DNA of 64,000 bases from NCBI RefSeq assembly GCF_009755815.1, contig NZ_WRPK01000011.1, positions 1-64,000 of the forward strand, given 5' to 3'. Positions 7,597 to 16,231 of the stretch are shown piece after piece. This DNA comes from Flavisphingomonas formosensis (GTDB lineage Bacteria > Pseudomonadota > Alphaproteobacteria > Sphingomonadales > Sphingomonadaceae). Each line of letters starts with the position of its first letter. Position 1 is the stretch's first letter. The notes under the pieces were generated by a model. The model did no database searches. It saw nothing but the letters and a program-made list of their open reading frames with translations, and was not told the origin of the DNA. A program made the translations under genes and the position numbers.

Positions 7597-10350
7597 CTAT
7601 TTCCCTTCGGGCACTGCCGGCGGCGCCGGCGGGGCGACGTCGGTCAGGCCGAGCTGCTTCCAGTTGAGCACGGCATTGTAGAGCATCCGGAACTCGCCGA
7701 GATTCTGCCAGCGCCAGATCGGATTGGTGGCGAACATCAGGATGCGGCCCTGGCCCTGCGGCACGTTGATGATCGCTGCGCGGTCCTTCACCTGGTCGGC
7801 GCCGCGCATGAAGCCGCTCTGCACTCCGGCCTTGCCGCCCGGAAACTGCATCAGCACCTCCTCCTTGAGCCGGTCGGGCACCGCGAGCAGCGTGTTGGAG
7901 GCCCAGCGGACGGGCATCTGCGCGTCCTTGAGATCGCCCTCATAGCCGTAGAAGATCGGGTTGGCCGGCTTGAGGACCTTGGCCGTCACGATCGGGCCGG
8001 GCGCGTAGAAATTGCCGCTGGTGCGCGTCGCGGTCACGTCGTCGACCAGCCCGAAGTCGACCGGCACGCCGCTGGCATCCCCGGTGGTGATCAGCGTGCC
8101 GCCCTGCTCGACGAACTTGCGCAGCTCGACCAGCCCTTCCAGCCCCATGCCGCCGCGCACGTCCTCGGACGAGCCATAGTCGCCGGAGAAGCGATAGGTG
8201 TCGGTCTTGGTATAGGGCAGCGGCTTGCCCTTCATCGGAATGTCGTAGACGATGTCCTTGGTCGACTTGCCCTGCGCGGGCAGGATGATGACGTCATAGT
8301 CGGCGCGCAGATTGCCCTTGCGGATCCGTTCCTTGTAGATCAGGTCATAGGCCAGCTGATGCTGGTCGAACGCGTAGCGCAGCCAGCCGACCTTCTCGCT
8401 CGATCCCCAGGTGCTGAACACGGCCGTGCGCGGCAGGCTGCTGTCGTGCGCCGGCGCGCCGGCATCGCCGGACAGGCCGACCGCCTCGAGCCCGAGCGTC
8501 TCGACCGCCGGCTTCAGCGTCGCATAGGCGCTGCCGTCGACCAGGAAGGAGCCGGCGGGGATCGTCCGGCCGCCCGCCTTGAACGGCTTCTCGACGATCT
8601 TCACGCCCGCCTCCTTCAGGCGATAGCGCAGCGTGACCATGTTGACCGAGCCCTGATCGAGCACCGCATAGAGGCGCGATCCCGGGCCGCTGATCCTGCC
8701 CGCCGGAACGAAGCGTTGCAGCGGCGTCACCGCGGCGTCGAGCGCAGCCTTGTCCGCGACTTCGACGATCCGGGTGTGGGTCATCAGGCCCATCGTCCAG
8801 GCGGCGTCGTCATAGGTGGTCAGATTCTCGTCGGGATAGTCGTCCTGCAGCTTGAGCAGCATCTTGGCGAGGCGGCCATAGGGCTGGTTGAGCTTGATGA
8901 CGAGCGAGCCGGCCGGGAACGTGCCTTCCTTGACCTTCACCGGCTGGGTGGCGCGACCGATCTCGATGCCCTGCAGCTGCAATATGTCGGTGATGAAGCG
9001 GATCCGCGTCGGATCCGCCTGATCGGCCGGGATGACATAGGCATAGGGTGCCTTGTCGGTGCCCGCCGCGATCGCATTGCTGCTCTTCTTGTAGAAATTC
9101 TCGAGCACGACGTTGGGATAATGCGCCGCCAGGTCCAGCGCGGTCAGCACGCCGGTTTCCATATAGTTGGTGTTGTTGCGCATCGACCACATCACCTCCT
9201 TGTAGGGAGGCAGCGGGCGGTACCAGTCGCGCTTCGTCCAGTCGCCGCCGCGCACGCCGCTCTGCACCTCCGGCGCGACATGGCGCAGCATGGTGGTGGC
9301 GCCGGCATTGCCGAAGGTTTCGTACATGCGCAGCATGCCGTTGTGGTTCGACGACATGAAGGCGAGGTAACCCGGCGTCCACGCGTCGACGAAGCCGTGG
9401 GTCCAGACGCCGGGCATGCCATATTTGGTCAGCTGCGCCATCTCGAAGTTGGAGAACCAGGGCAGCTCGCCGAACAGGATCGGGTCGAGATCCGGATTCT
9501 GCGGGGCCTGGCCCGAATAGGTGTAGAGGAACGGCACCGATTCATGCAGCTCGTGCATGATCGGCGGATGCCATTCCAGATAATAGTCCATCAGGTGACG
9601 CGCGCTGGCGTCCGAGAAATTGATGTCGCGATTATTGTCGTGATAGATATATTTGCCCCAATAAGGCGGGCCGCCCGGCTTGTTGCGATCGTCCCGCTCG
9701 TTGATCAGGTTGCGATAATACCAATCGACATAGCGGTCGCGCCCGTCCGCTTCGAGGACCGGCGTGATCGCGACGATGAGGTTGTCACGAATATTGCGGA
9801 TCATCGGGCTGTCTTCGGTGAGGAGACGATAGCTCATCTCCATCAGCATTTCCGGCGGCCCGGTCTCGGCGCTGTGGAGGCCGCCCGAAATATGATAGAT
9901 CGGCTTCGTGGCGGCGATCACGCCCGGCGCGTCGGCCGGCGAGAGCTTGCGCGGATCGGCGAGCAGTGCGAGATTCTTCTTATAGATGTCGAGCTTGGCG
10001 ATATTCTCTTCGGAGGAGATCATCACCACGATGTTCTCGCGGCCTTCCTCGCTCTTTCCGATCTCGATGATCTTCACCCGCGGGGACTTGGCCGCCAGCG
10101 TCCGATAATAGTTGATGATCTGTTCATAATAATGGAGCGTGTTCGGCGCGCCGATATGCTGGCCCAATGCCTGTTTCGGCGAGGGAATGGTCGTCGGCAT
10201 CGGAAGATGATCGACCAGCGGGCTCATGAACTCCGGCTTGGTCGTCCAGCCTTTGACCGTGGCCGCATAGTCGGGATCCATCTGCTGCGCCATCGCAGAC
10301 CCGGACAGAAGCAGGCTGGCGGCTGCGGCCAGGAAAGTCCTTTTTCCCAC
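7597..10350 (-). CDS. Exported M14-family zinc carboxypeptidase-like protein, long form
   Basis: A 917-residue product from a GTG start at 10350. That start has AAGGAGG four bases upstream and is followed directly by a signal peptide (GKRTFLAAAASLLLSGSAMAQ). The M14 domain covers roughly residues 70-400, with zinc ligands H159 and E162 in GLHSAETG and a third histidine in MHELHESVPF. The C-terminal ~450 residues have no domain I recognise with certainty, but they contain a glutamine-amidotransferase-like stretch (VIILPAQGK, LITTGDASG) typical of these long forms. A periplasmic peptide, amide or amino-sugar substrate is likely. It is divergent from a TonB receptor. Confidence 0.87.
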   Translation of the reverse strand: MGKRTFLAAAASLLLSGSAMAQQMDPDYAATVKGWTTKPEFMSPLVDHLPMPTTIPSPKQALGQHIGAPNTLHYYEQIINYYRTLAAKSPRVKIIEIGKSEEGRENIVVMISSEENIAKLDIYKKNLALLADPRKLSPADAPGVIAATKPIYHISGGLHSAETGPPEMLMEMSYRLLTEDSPMIRNIRDNLIVAITPVLEADGRDRYVDWYYRNLINERDDRNKPGGPPYWGKYIYHDNNRDINFSDASARHLMDYYLEWHPPIMHELHESVPFLYTYSGQAPQNPDLDPILFGELPWFSNFEMAQLTKYGMPGVWTHGFVDAWTPGYLAFMSSNHNGMLRMYETFGNAGATTMLRHVAPEVQSGVRGGDWTKRDWYRPLPPYKEVMWSMRNNTNYMETGVLTALDLAAHYPNVVLENFYKKSSNAIAAGTDKAPYAYVIPADQADPTRIRFITDILQLQGIEIGRATQPVKVKEGTFPAGSLVIKLNQPYGRLAKMLLKLQDDYPDENLTTYDDAAWTMGLMTHTRIVEVADKAALDAAVTPLQRFVPAGRISGPGSRLYAVLDQGSVNMVTLRYRLKEAGVKIVEKPFKAGGRTIPAGSFLVDGSAYATLKPAVETLGLEAVGLSGDAGAPAHDSSLPRTAVFSTWGSSEKVGWLRYAFDQHQLAYDLIYKERIRKGNLRADYDVIILPAQGKSTKDIVYDIPMKGKPLPYTKTDTYRFSGDYGSSEDVRGGMGLEGLVELRKFVEQGGTLITTGDASGVPVDFGLVDDVTATRTSGNFYAPGPIVTAKVLKPANPIFYGYEGDLKDAQMPVRWASNTLLAVPDRLKEEVLMQFPGGKAGVQSGFMRGADQVKDRAAIINVPQGQGRILMFATNPIWRWQNLGEFRMLYNAVLNWKQLGLTDVAPPAPPAVPEGK

Positions 10351-10909
10351 AATTCCTCCTTGGAGACGATGGAACGGATCGTGCCGAGCGGGCGGGTGGC
10401 CAGAGGCGCGACGCGCATCAGCTCCCTTTCTTTGCAGATCCACCCCCTTAAAGCCCTGTCATCATTCCGTTTCGATCGCGCGAGCGCAACGGATTTGTTA
10501 TCAAGCTGACGCAAATCGCTGCGTGCAGGCGCACGCAATATGCATTTTCAGGCCGGAAAATAAGGCTTTTGGCGCTATTTTGTGAGTTTTCCACAGGAGG
10601 CACACGATCGTTGCGCGATTGGGCTGCGAAACGAAAGTTTTGCGCATTTCAGCTGTGAATAGCCGGAATCTTGTGTTGACGCTCGGCAGCCACTGTTACA
10701 GGTTGATTACCGATAAGAAAGAGTCCGCCGGGGATGGGCGGCGGTGGTCGTGGTTCGATATGCGGGGGACATTGGGTGGATCTCATCCCCCGGGGGGATT
10801 CCTGACAGGGCGATAGGGACGGCGTTTCGCCTCCGCTGGCGCGCTTCCGGCTGCGGCTCTCCGCGGACCGGCGGCGGCATGCGCGGCGATCTGCGAAAGG
10901 GAGAACAGG
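10351..10909. other. 559-bp divergent regulatory region
   Basis: This gap separates the M14 gene (minus) and TonB receptor (plus). It is more AT-rich than its surroundings. It contains the inverted repeat at 10520-10537, a TTGACG box at 10676 that could serve as -35 for the receptor, and a CATCCCCCGGGGGGAT-type palindrome near 10786. No gene is supported. Confidence 0.55.
10520..10537. promoter_or_regulatory. Perfect inverted repeat, possible operator
   Basis: TGCGTGCAGGCGCACGCA has 7-bp arms (TGCGTGC/GCACGCA) around four bases, in the AT-richer divergent gap before the M14 and TonB genes. No regulator gene sits beside it, so its use is a guess from symmetry and position. Confidence 0.35.
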
Positions 10910-13222
10910 GTGGCTTTCCTTCTAGAATATCGTGCGCAGCAAGGGCGGGGTTGGCGGTCGGCCGGTTTCAAGGCGGTGCTGCTGGCGGCAGTGGCCAGTG
11001 GTACGGCGCTTCAGGCAGATATCGCACGGGCGCAGGACGTGTCCGCCACGGCCGATGAAGGCGAAATTCTGGTGACCGCGCTGAAGCGCAGCACCGCGAT
11101 CCAGGAAACGCCGATCTCCATTTCCGCCGTCACCGGCGAGGCGATCGCCAATTCAGGCGTGCAGAGCATCGCCGATCTCGGCGCGACAACGCCCGGCCTC
11201 AACTTCGTCGATGGCGGTCCATCGCAGCGCCGCGTGGTGATCCGCGGCATCCAGGGGCCCGGCGAACCGATGATCGGCACCTATTATGATGAGACGCCGG
11301 TGACGGGCATGATCGGCGCCAGCAACGATGCGGGGGGATCGACGCCGGAGCTGCGCCTGTTCGACGTCAACCGCGTCGAGGTGCTGCGCGGTCCGCAGGG
11401 CACGCTCTATGGCTCTGGCTCTATGGGCGGCACGCTGCGCGTCATCTACAACAAGCCCGCGCTCGACAAGGTGGAGGGCATGGCCGACGCCAGCCTGTCG
11501 AACACCCATGAGGGCGGCTGGAATTATGAAGTGAACGGCATGGTCAACGTGCCGCTCGCAACCGACAAGGTCGGTCTTCGCGCCGTCGCCTTCTACCGCA
11601 AGCAGGACGGCTTCATCGACAACAAGGTCCTCGGCATCAACAACATCAACCAGCAGAAGAGCTATGGCGGCCGCTTCCTGTTGAGGATGGTGCCGAGTGA
11701 GCGCTGGACGATCGATATCGCCGGCTATTTCAACCATGCCGACACCGACACCTCGACCTGGACGCTGCAGGCCGGCAAATATGTCGCCGACGCCTATACG
11801 CGCCAGCCCGTGCGCGACAATGTGCAGCTCTACAGCGTCACCTCCAGCTACGATCTCGATTTCGCGACGCTGACCGCGTCGGGATCCTATATGCACCGCA
11901 CGCTTTCCTCGGTGTCCGACGTGTCGCGCTACATTCGCGGCCAGCGCACGCCGGCGCGTTGCGCGACTCTCGTTGGCGGCGGGGCGGCCTGCTCCGCGGA
12001 TCAGCTGACCAACTTCTATGCGCTGGTCGATGGTCAGTCGACCTCGGCGCTGTTCCCGCAACAGGAGATGGACGCCTGGACGGCGGAGCTGCGCCTGAGC
12101 TCGAGCGGCAAGGGCCCGCTCAACTGGACCGTCGGCGGCTTCTATTCCGATCGCAACATCGTCGTCACCAACCCGCAGGTGAATGCGGATCCGGCGACCG
12201 GCAAGATCATCTATCCGCTCGAATATGCGACTGTGCGCAACATCGACGATACGCTGACGCAGCTCGCCGGCTTCGGCGAGGTGTCGTGGGACATCACCGA
12301 CAAGCTGAACCTGACCGGCGGCGCGCGCTATTTCCACTATGAGAAGGACATTTTCGGCAGCACGCCGATCCCGTCGATCCTCGTCGGCGCCCGGATCACG
12401 CCGCGGACCGAGGTGAAGTCGAGCGAGAATGGCTGGGTGTTCAAGGCCAACGCCTCGTACAAGATCACCCGCGACATCATGGTCTATGGCGAGGCGGCGC
12501 AGGGCTTCCGTCCCGGCGGCGCCAACCAGGTGCTGGGCCTCGACGCGGCGTTCACCGCCTATGACTCGGACAGCCTGTGGAATTACGAGCTGGGCGTGAA
12601 GTCCAGCCTGTTCGACCGGAAGATGACGCTGAACGTGGACGTCTTCCAGATCGACTGGAGCCGCATGCAGGTGACGCTGCGCACGCCGAACGGAGCCTTC
12701 TCCTATATCGGCAATGCCGGCAAGGCGCGGGTCCGCGGCGTCGAGGCGGAGACCTCGATCCGGCCGGCCAGCGGCCTCACCCTTCTCGGCAACATCTCCT
12801 ACATCGATGCCAAGCTGACCGAGAACCAGAATACCGGCGTCACCGCCACCTCGGGCCTCAAGGGCGATCGCATCCCCTATGTGCCGCGGCTGATGGGCGG
12901 CGCTTCGGCGCAATATAGCTGGCCGCTCAACGCGAAGCTCTCCGGCTTCGCCCGCGCGGACTTCAACTATGTCGGCAGCTCCTGGTCGGATTTCCGACCC
13001 AACTATGTCTATGCCCGCCATGTCGACGATTATGCGCTGGTGAATGCGCGCCTCGGCGTCGAGCAGCCGGACAACAAATGGGGCGTCTATCTGTTCGTGA
13101 CCAACCTGTTCGACGCGACGGCCATCACCCGGCAGACGTCGAGCGCGATCGCGGTCGGCCGCACGCTGGTGACCAGCGCGACGCCACGCACGATCGGCGT
13201 CAACGTGCGGACCAGCTTCTGA
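10910..13222 (+). CDS. TonB-dependent outer-membrane receptor
   Basis: A 770-residue receptor from a GTG start with AAAGGGAG upstream. A signal peptide runs to about residue 42 (ALQADIARAQ). The TonB-box-like GEILVTALK is followed by a plug domain (ETPISISAVTGEAI...VEVLRGPQGTLYGSGSMGGTLRVI) and a barrel ending in the aromatic C terminus VNVRTSF. It resembles the large sphingomonad group that imports hydrophobic or oligomeric carbon compounds rather than iron chelates. The divergent M14 protein and downstream amidohydrolase suggest it imports the product or substrate of those exoenzymes. Confidence 0.95.
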   Translation: MAFLLEYRAQQGRGWRSAGFKAVLLAAVASGTALQADIARAQDVSATADEGEILVTALKRSTAIQETPISISAVTGEAIANSGVQSIADLGATTPGLNFVDGGPSQRRVVIRGIQGPGEPMIGTYYDETPVTGMIGASNDAGGSTPELRLFDVNRVEVLRGPQGTLYGSGSMGGTLRVIYNKPALDKVEGMADASLSNTHEGGWNYEVNGMVNVPLATDKVGLRAVAFYRKQDGFIDNKVLGINNINQQKSYGGRFLLRMVPSERWTIDIAGYFNHADTDTSTWTLQAGKYVADAYTRQPVRDNVQLYSVTSSYDLDFATLTASGSYMHRTLSSVSDVSRYIRGQRTPARCATLVGGGAACSADQLTNFYALVDGQSTSALFPQQEMDAWTAELRLSSSGKGPLNWTVGGFYSDRNIVVTNPQVNADPATGKIIYPLEYATVRNIDDTLTQLAGFGEVSWDITDKLNLTGGARYFHYEKDIFGSTPIPSILVGARITPRTEVKSSENGWVFKANASYKITRDIMVYGEAAQGFRPGGANQVLGLDAAFTAYDSDSLWNYELGVKSSLFDRKMTLNVDVFQIDWSRMQVTLRTPNGAFSYIGNAGKARVRGVEAETSIRPASGLTLLGNISYIDAKLTENQNTGVTATSGLKGDRIPYVPRLMGGASAQYSWPLNAKLSGFARADFNYVGSSWSDFRPNYVYARHVDDYALVNARLGVEQPDNKWGVYLFVTNLFDATAITRQTSSAIAVGRTLVTSATPRTIGVNVRTSF

Positions 13223-13290
13223 CGATGCCACGCGGCGGCGCCCGCTCCGCAAGTCGGGGAGGGGGCCGCCGCCTGAACAGGGGGATTTCC

Positions 13291-14616
13291 ATGTTTCGTC
13301 GCACTCCGCTGCACCTTGCGGCGCTTGCTGTCATGGCCGCGCTCGGCACGGCCTCGCTTCCCGCGGAGGCCCGCGACGTCGTGGTCCACGCCGGGCGGCT
13401 GATCGACGGCGTCGCGGCCCGGCCGCGCGAAAAGGTTTCGATCCTGATCCACGACGATCGCATCGCCGAGGTGCGGGATGGCTTCGTGACGCCGGAGGGC
13501 GCCACCATTGTCGATCTGTCGGCCGCGACCGTGCTGCCCGGCCTCATCGACGCGCATGATCACATCATGTCCAACTACAGCGGCAAGAATCCGGTCGCCG
13601 AGCGCGTGCAGACCTCGGTGATCGATACCGCGTTCGATTCCGTGCAGAATGTCCGCAAGACACTGGATGCCGGCTTCACCTCGGTACGCGACGTCGGTGC
13701 CGAGACGAGCGCGATCGTGGCGCTGAAGCGCGCCATAGCGCGCGGTGCGATCCCCGGTCCGCGCCTGTGGGTCTCGGGCTATCCGCTCGGCCCCACCGGC
13801 GGCCATGGCGATCCGCAGAACGGGATGCGGCCGGATCTCGATTTCCACAGCGACGGCCGCGTGGTCGACGGTGCCGACGAAGCCGCCAAGGTGGTGCGCC
13901 GGATGCATCGCGAAGGCGTGGACCTCATCAAGATCATGCCGAGCGGCGGCGTGCTCAGCATCGGCGACGATCCCAACCACACGCTGATGACCGACGCGGA
14001 GATCAGCGCGGTCGTCGCCACCGCGCACAGCCTGGGCATGAAGGTGGCCGCGCATGCCCACGGCCGCGACGCGATCATCCGCGCGTCGGAGCTGGGCGTC
14101 GATTCGATCGAGCATGGCTCCTTCGCCGACGAGACGGCCTATAAGGTGATGAAGGCGCACGGCACCTATCTGGTGCCGACCCTGCTGGTCGCCGATACGG
14201 TCGTCCGCGTCGCCAAGGCGCATCCCGAAACGCTGAATCCGTCATCGGCCAAGAAGGCGCTGGAAGTGGGGCCGATCACCATCGCCAATCTCGGCCGCGC
14301 TTATCGTGCCGGCGTCAAGATCGCCTTTGGCACGGACCAGGGCATCGCGCCGCACGGCACCAATGCGCAGGAATTCGCGCTGATGGTCCGTTCCGGAATG
14401 ACGCCGATGGACGCGATCAAAGCGGCGACGACCGGTGCCGCCGATCTGCTCGATGCCGCCGCCGACGTCGGCTCGGTGCAGAGCGGGCGCTATGCGGATC
14501 TGATCGCGGTGTCGGGCGATCCGATGGCCGACATCACCGAGCTGGAGCGCGTCCGCTTCGTGATGAAGGGCGGAGACGTCGTGAAGGGCTGGACGGCGCC
14601 TGCCCCGGCGCGGTGA
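13291..14616 (+). CDS. Exported amidohydrolase (Xaa-Pro dipeptidase / imidazolonepropionase-like)
   Basis: A 441-residue metal hydrolase. A signal peptide ends near AEA (27). GLIDAHDHI gives metal ligands H89 and H91. DLIKIMPSGG carries the likely carboxylated lysine, AAHAHGRDAI and SIEHGSF supply two further histidines, and AFGTDQG the aspartate. The ATG at 13291 follows a purine run and gives the signal peptide. It lies 68 bp behind the receptor and is probably co-transcribed. Members cleave Xaa-Pro dipeptides, N-acyl amino acids or related cyclic amides. A paralogue without a leader is at 62359. Confidence 0.9.
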   Translation: MFRRTPLHLAALAVMAALGTASLPAEARDVVVHAGRLIDGVAARPREKVSILIHDDRIAEVRDGFVTPEGATIVDLSAATVLPGLIDAHDHIMSNYSGKNPVAERVQTSVIDTAFDSVQNVRKTLDAGFTSVRDVGAETSAIVALKRAIARGAIPGPRLWVSGYPLGPTGGHGDPQNGMRPDLDFHSDGRVVDGADEAAKVVRRMHREGVDLIKIMPSGGVLSIGDDPNHTLMTDAEISAVVATAHSLGMKVAAHAHGRDAIIRASELGVDSIEHGSFADETAYKVMKAHGTYLVPTLLVADTVVRVAKAHPETLNPSSAKKALEVGPITIANLGRAYRAGVKIAFGTDQGIAPHGTNAQEFALMVRSGMTPMDAIKAATTGAADLLDAAADVGSVQSGRYADLIAVSGDPMADITELERVRFVMKGGDVVKGWTAPAPAR

Positions 14617-14627
14617 ACCGCGCCGGG
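14604..14627. terminator. Hairpin spanning the amidohydrolase stop codon
   Basis: CCCGGCGCGG and CCGCGCCGGG form a perfect 10-bp stem around TGAA. The stop codon TGA at 14614-14616 sits in the loop. The next gene is convergent, so a bidirectional stop is plausible, although no T-run follows. Confidence 0.6.
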
Positions 14628-14638
14628 CGCCGGGCCGC

Positions 14639-15019
14639 CTATTTCGCTTCCGTTTCGGCCAACACCTTCTCGATCGTCTGCATCACCGGTACGGTGCGCG
14701 GATAGCCGATATATTGAGTGAGGATGATCGCGATCTCGCGCAGCTGCTCGCGCTGCAGCTCGCCATTGTCGAGCGCGGCTCTCAGCTGGATCTCGATCAG
14801 CATGGAGGGATCGGGCGCCAGCGCGGCGATCGCGCCGATCAGGATCAGTCGCCGATCGCGCACGCTCATCGTCTCGCGTCCCCAGACGTCGCCGAAGAGA
14901 TTGGTGAGCATCAGTTCGGTGAACGGCGTATAGGCCGCGCCTTCGGGGATCGGCACGGTCTTGCCGTAGACGGCGGCGAACATTTCCTTGCCCTTTTCCA
15001 GGCGTGACGTGTCGGACAT
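14639..15019 (-). CDS. Carboxymuconolactone decarboxylase (CMD) family protein
   Basis: A 126-residue helical protein. LTNLFGDVWGRETMSVRDRRLILIGAIAAL and ELREIAIILTQYIGYPRTVPVM are the paired helices of the AhpD/CMD family, similar to the PcaC half. No CxxC is present, so it is not an AhpD-type peroxidase; the histidine seen in PcaC is also not evident. A lyase or binding role in catabolism is likely. It follows the cycloisomerase-like gene on the same strand, with a strong hairpin in the gap. Confidence 0.88.
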   Translation of the reverse strand: MSDTSRLEKGKEMFAAVYGKTVPIPEGAAYTPFTELMLTNLFGDVWGRETMSVRDRRLILIGAIAALAPDPSMLIEIQLRAALDNGELQREQLREIAIILTQYIGYPRTVPVMQTIEKVLAETEAK

Positions 15020-15042
15020 GGCAAAACTCCTCTCATGAAAAG

Positions 15043-15073
15043 CGGCTGCCGGCGGTGCGTCCGCCGGCAGCCG
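15043..15073 (-). terminator. 13-bp perfect hairpin between two minus-strand genes
   Basis: CGGCTGCCGGCGG pairs with CCGCCGGCAGCCG around a 5-base loop. Read on the minus strand it is followed by CTTTTC, a weak U-run. It lies between the stop of the membrane gene (15095) and the start of the CMD gene (15019). It could terminate or attenuate transcription into the CMD gene, or protect the upstream mRNA 3' end. Confidence 0.7.
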
Positions 15074-15094
15074 GAAGGGGTCGGAAGGCTGGCC

Positions 15095-16036
15095 TCAGCG
15101 CGGGATCGGCCAGCTGTCGGCGAAGGGCGCGCCGGAGAACATCGTCCAGAGATCGATGAACAGCAGCACGAACATGGTCATCGCGGTGGCTTGCACGGCG
15201 GTGTACCAGAGCGACCAGGGCGCGCGGCGCGGCGTCTCGTCCAGCCAGAACACGTTCGGGAAGGAGAAGATGAAGTAGAGCGCATAGCACCAGGAGCCGA
15301 CATAGAGCTGCGTGTGCAGATCGATGTACCAGACGTTCGAATGGCCGGCCGACGTCATGTAGAAGAAGGTCTCGGCCCAGGCGAAGAAGAAGGCGGTGAA
15401 CGCGGTGGCGATGATGAACGCCGCAAGCTGCCCGCCCGACAGGCGCTGGTTGAGCGAGGCCGCCACGCTGCCGCCGCCGAGATCGCGGACCAGGTTCACC
15501 AGCCGGCGGATCACCACGATCGCCGCCGAATGATAGACGGTGAAAAAGGCCATGGTGTTGAGATACATGCCGACCGGGATGCGCTGGTCATGGGCGAGCG
15601 CGGTACGCTGATTGGGCCCGAGCAGGTAGGAATCGAAGTAGAGCGTGATCTTCGAGAAATGATAGCGCATGCCGAGCGTTTCGAAGAAATATTCGGTGTG
15701 AAAATAGGTCTCGAAGAAGACGATGAAGAAGATGTAGACCTGAAACTTGAACCACCATTGCTTGTAGAAGGGGATGCCGGTGTTCCGGCGCAGGATCAGC
15801 GGCAGGATGATGCAGTAGGGGAACCACATCAGGATATTCTGGGTCACGTGCCAGAAATTGCCGACGTCCAGCCAACCCATCTGCTGGATCACTGCATTAT
15901 AAGCGAAGAACAGCGGCAGGAAGATCAGGTAGAGCTTCTCGCCCCACGCCTTGTCGTCATTGGGCGAGAACCATTTCCGGCCGGTGCTGAAGCTTCGATA
16001 TTCCTCCGGATCGGCGGCGTAGGCGGTGGTCGACAT
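15095..16036 (-). CDS. Membrane protein homologous to plant cycloeucalenol cycloisomerase
   Basis: A 313-residue polytopic protein with about eight hydrophobic helices. Three blocks match what I recall of plant CPI1, which opens the 9,19-cyclopropane ring of cycloeucalenol. These are TEYFFETLGMRYHF (114-127, against THYFFTVLGASYTF), FAWAETFFY (218-226, against IAYLETLAI), and GSWCYALYFIFSFPNVFWLDETP (247-269, against GSLFYAIYFIVSFPMFLRIDEKP). Bacterial members exist but their reaction is, as far as I know, unassigned. Nothing else here makes sterols, so a substrate met during catabolism or a distinct isomerisation is more likely. It is divergent from the SDR at 16232. Confidence 0.85.
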   Translation of the reverse strand: MSTTAYAADPEEYRSFSTGRKWFSPNDDKAWGEKLYLIFLPLFFAYNAVIQQMGWLDVGNFWHVTQNILMWFPYCIILPLILRRNTGIPFYKQWWFKFQVYIFFIVFFETYFHTEYFFETLGMRYHFSKITLYFDSYLLGPNQRTALAHDQRIPVGMYLNTMAFFTVYHSAAIVVIRRLVNLVRDLGGGSVAASLNQRLSGGQLAAFIIATAFTAFFFAWAETFFYMTSAGHSNVWYIDLHTQLYVGSWCYALYFIFSFPNVFWLDETPRRAPWSLWYTAVQATAMTMFVLLFIDLWTMFSGAPFADSWPIPR

Positions 16037-16231
16037 GCTGCTCCCCTCATGGTGCGGCCGGGCTTTTTTCGGGGCCCTCCGTTCTGCCGTTCGAGCTTAG
16101 GCCGGGCGCATCGATCCGCAACGCAAGGCGATCGCATTTCTCGCAAAAAATACGTTTCCAACAATAAGAGGCACCACTAGCAATCGAAAACGAGAAGCGG
16201 GAGGAGGGTTCCTGCGAACCGGAGGGAGTGG
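16037..16231. promoter_or_regulatory. Divergent promoter region, membrane isomerase / SDR
   Basis: 195 bp between two opposite genes. It contains the AT-rich tract TCGCAAAAAATACGTTTCC near 16139 and AACAATAAGAG near 16159, in otherwise GC-rich DNA. A GGAGGG ribosome site serves the SDR at 16232. No symmetrical operator is clear. Confidence 0.45.

Noticed and set aside
8359-10509. Open frame of 716 codons on the plus strand
   Set aside because: It mirrors the M14 gene, whose zinc motifs, signal peptide and ribosome site are clear. The antisense product is histidine/arginine-rich and unlike any family.
11153-13252. Open frame of 699 codons on the minus strand
   Set aside because: It is antisense to a complete TonB receptor and has no start-site or domain support.
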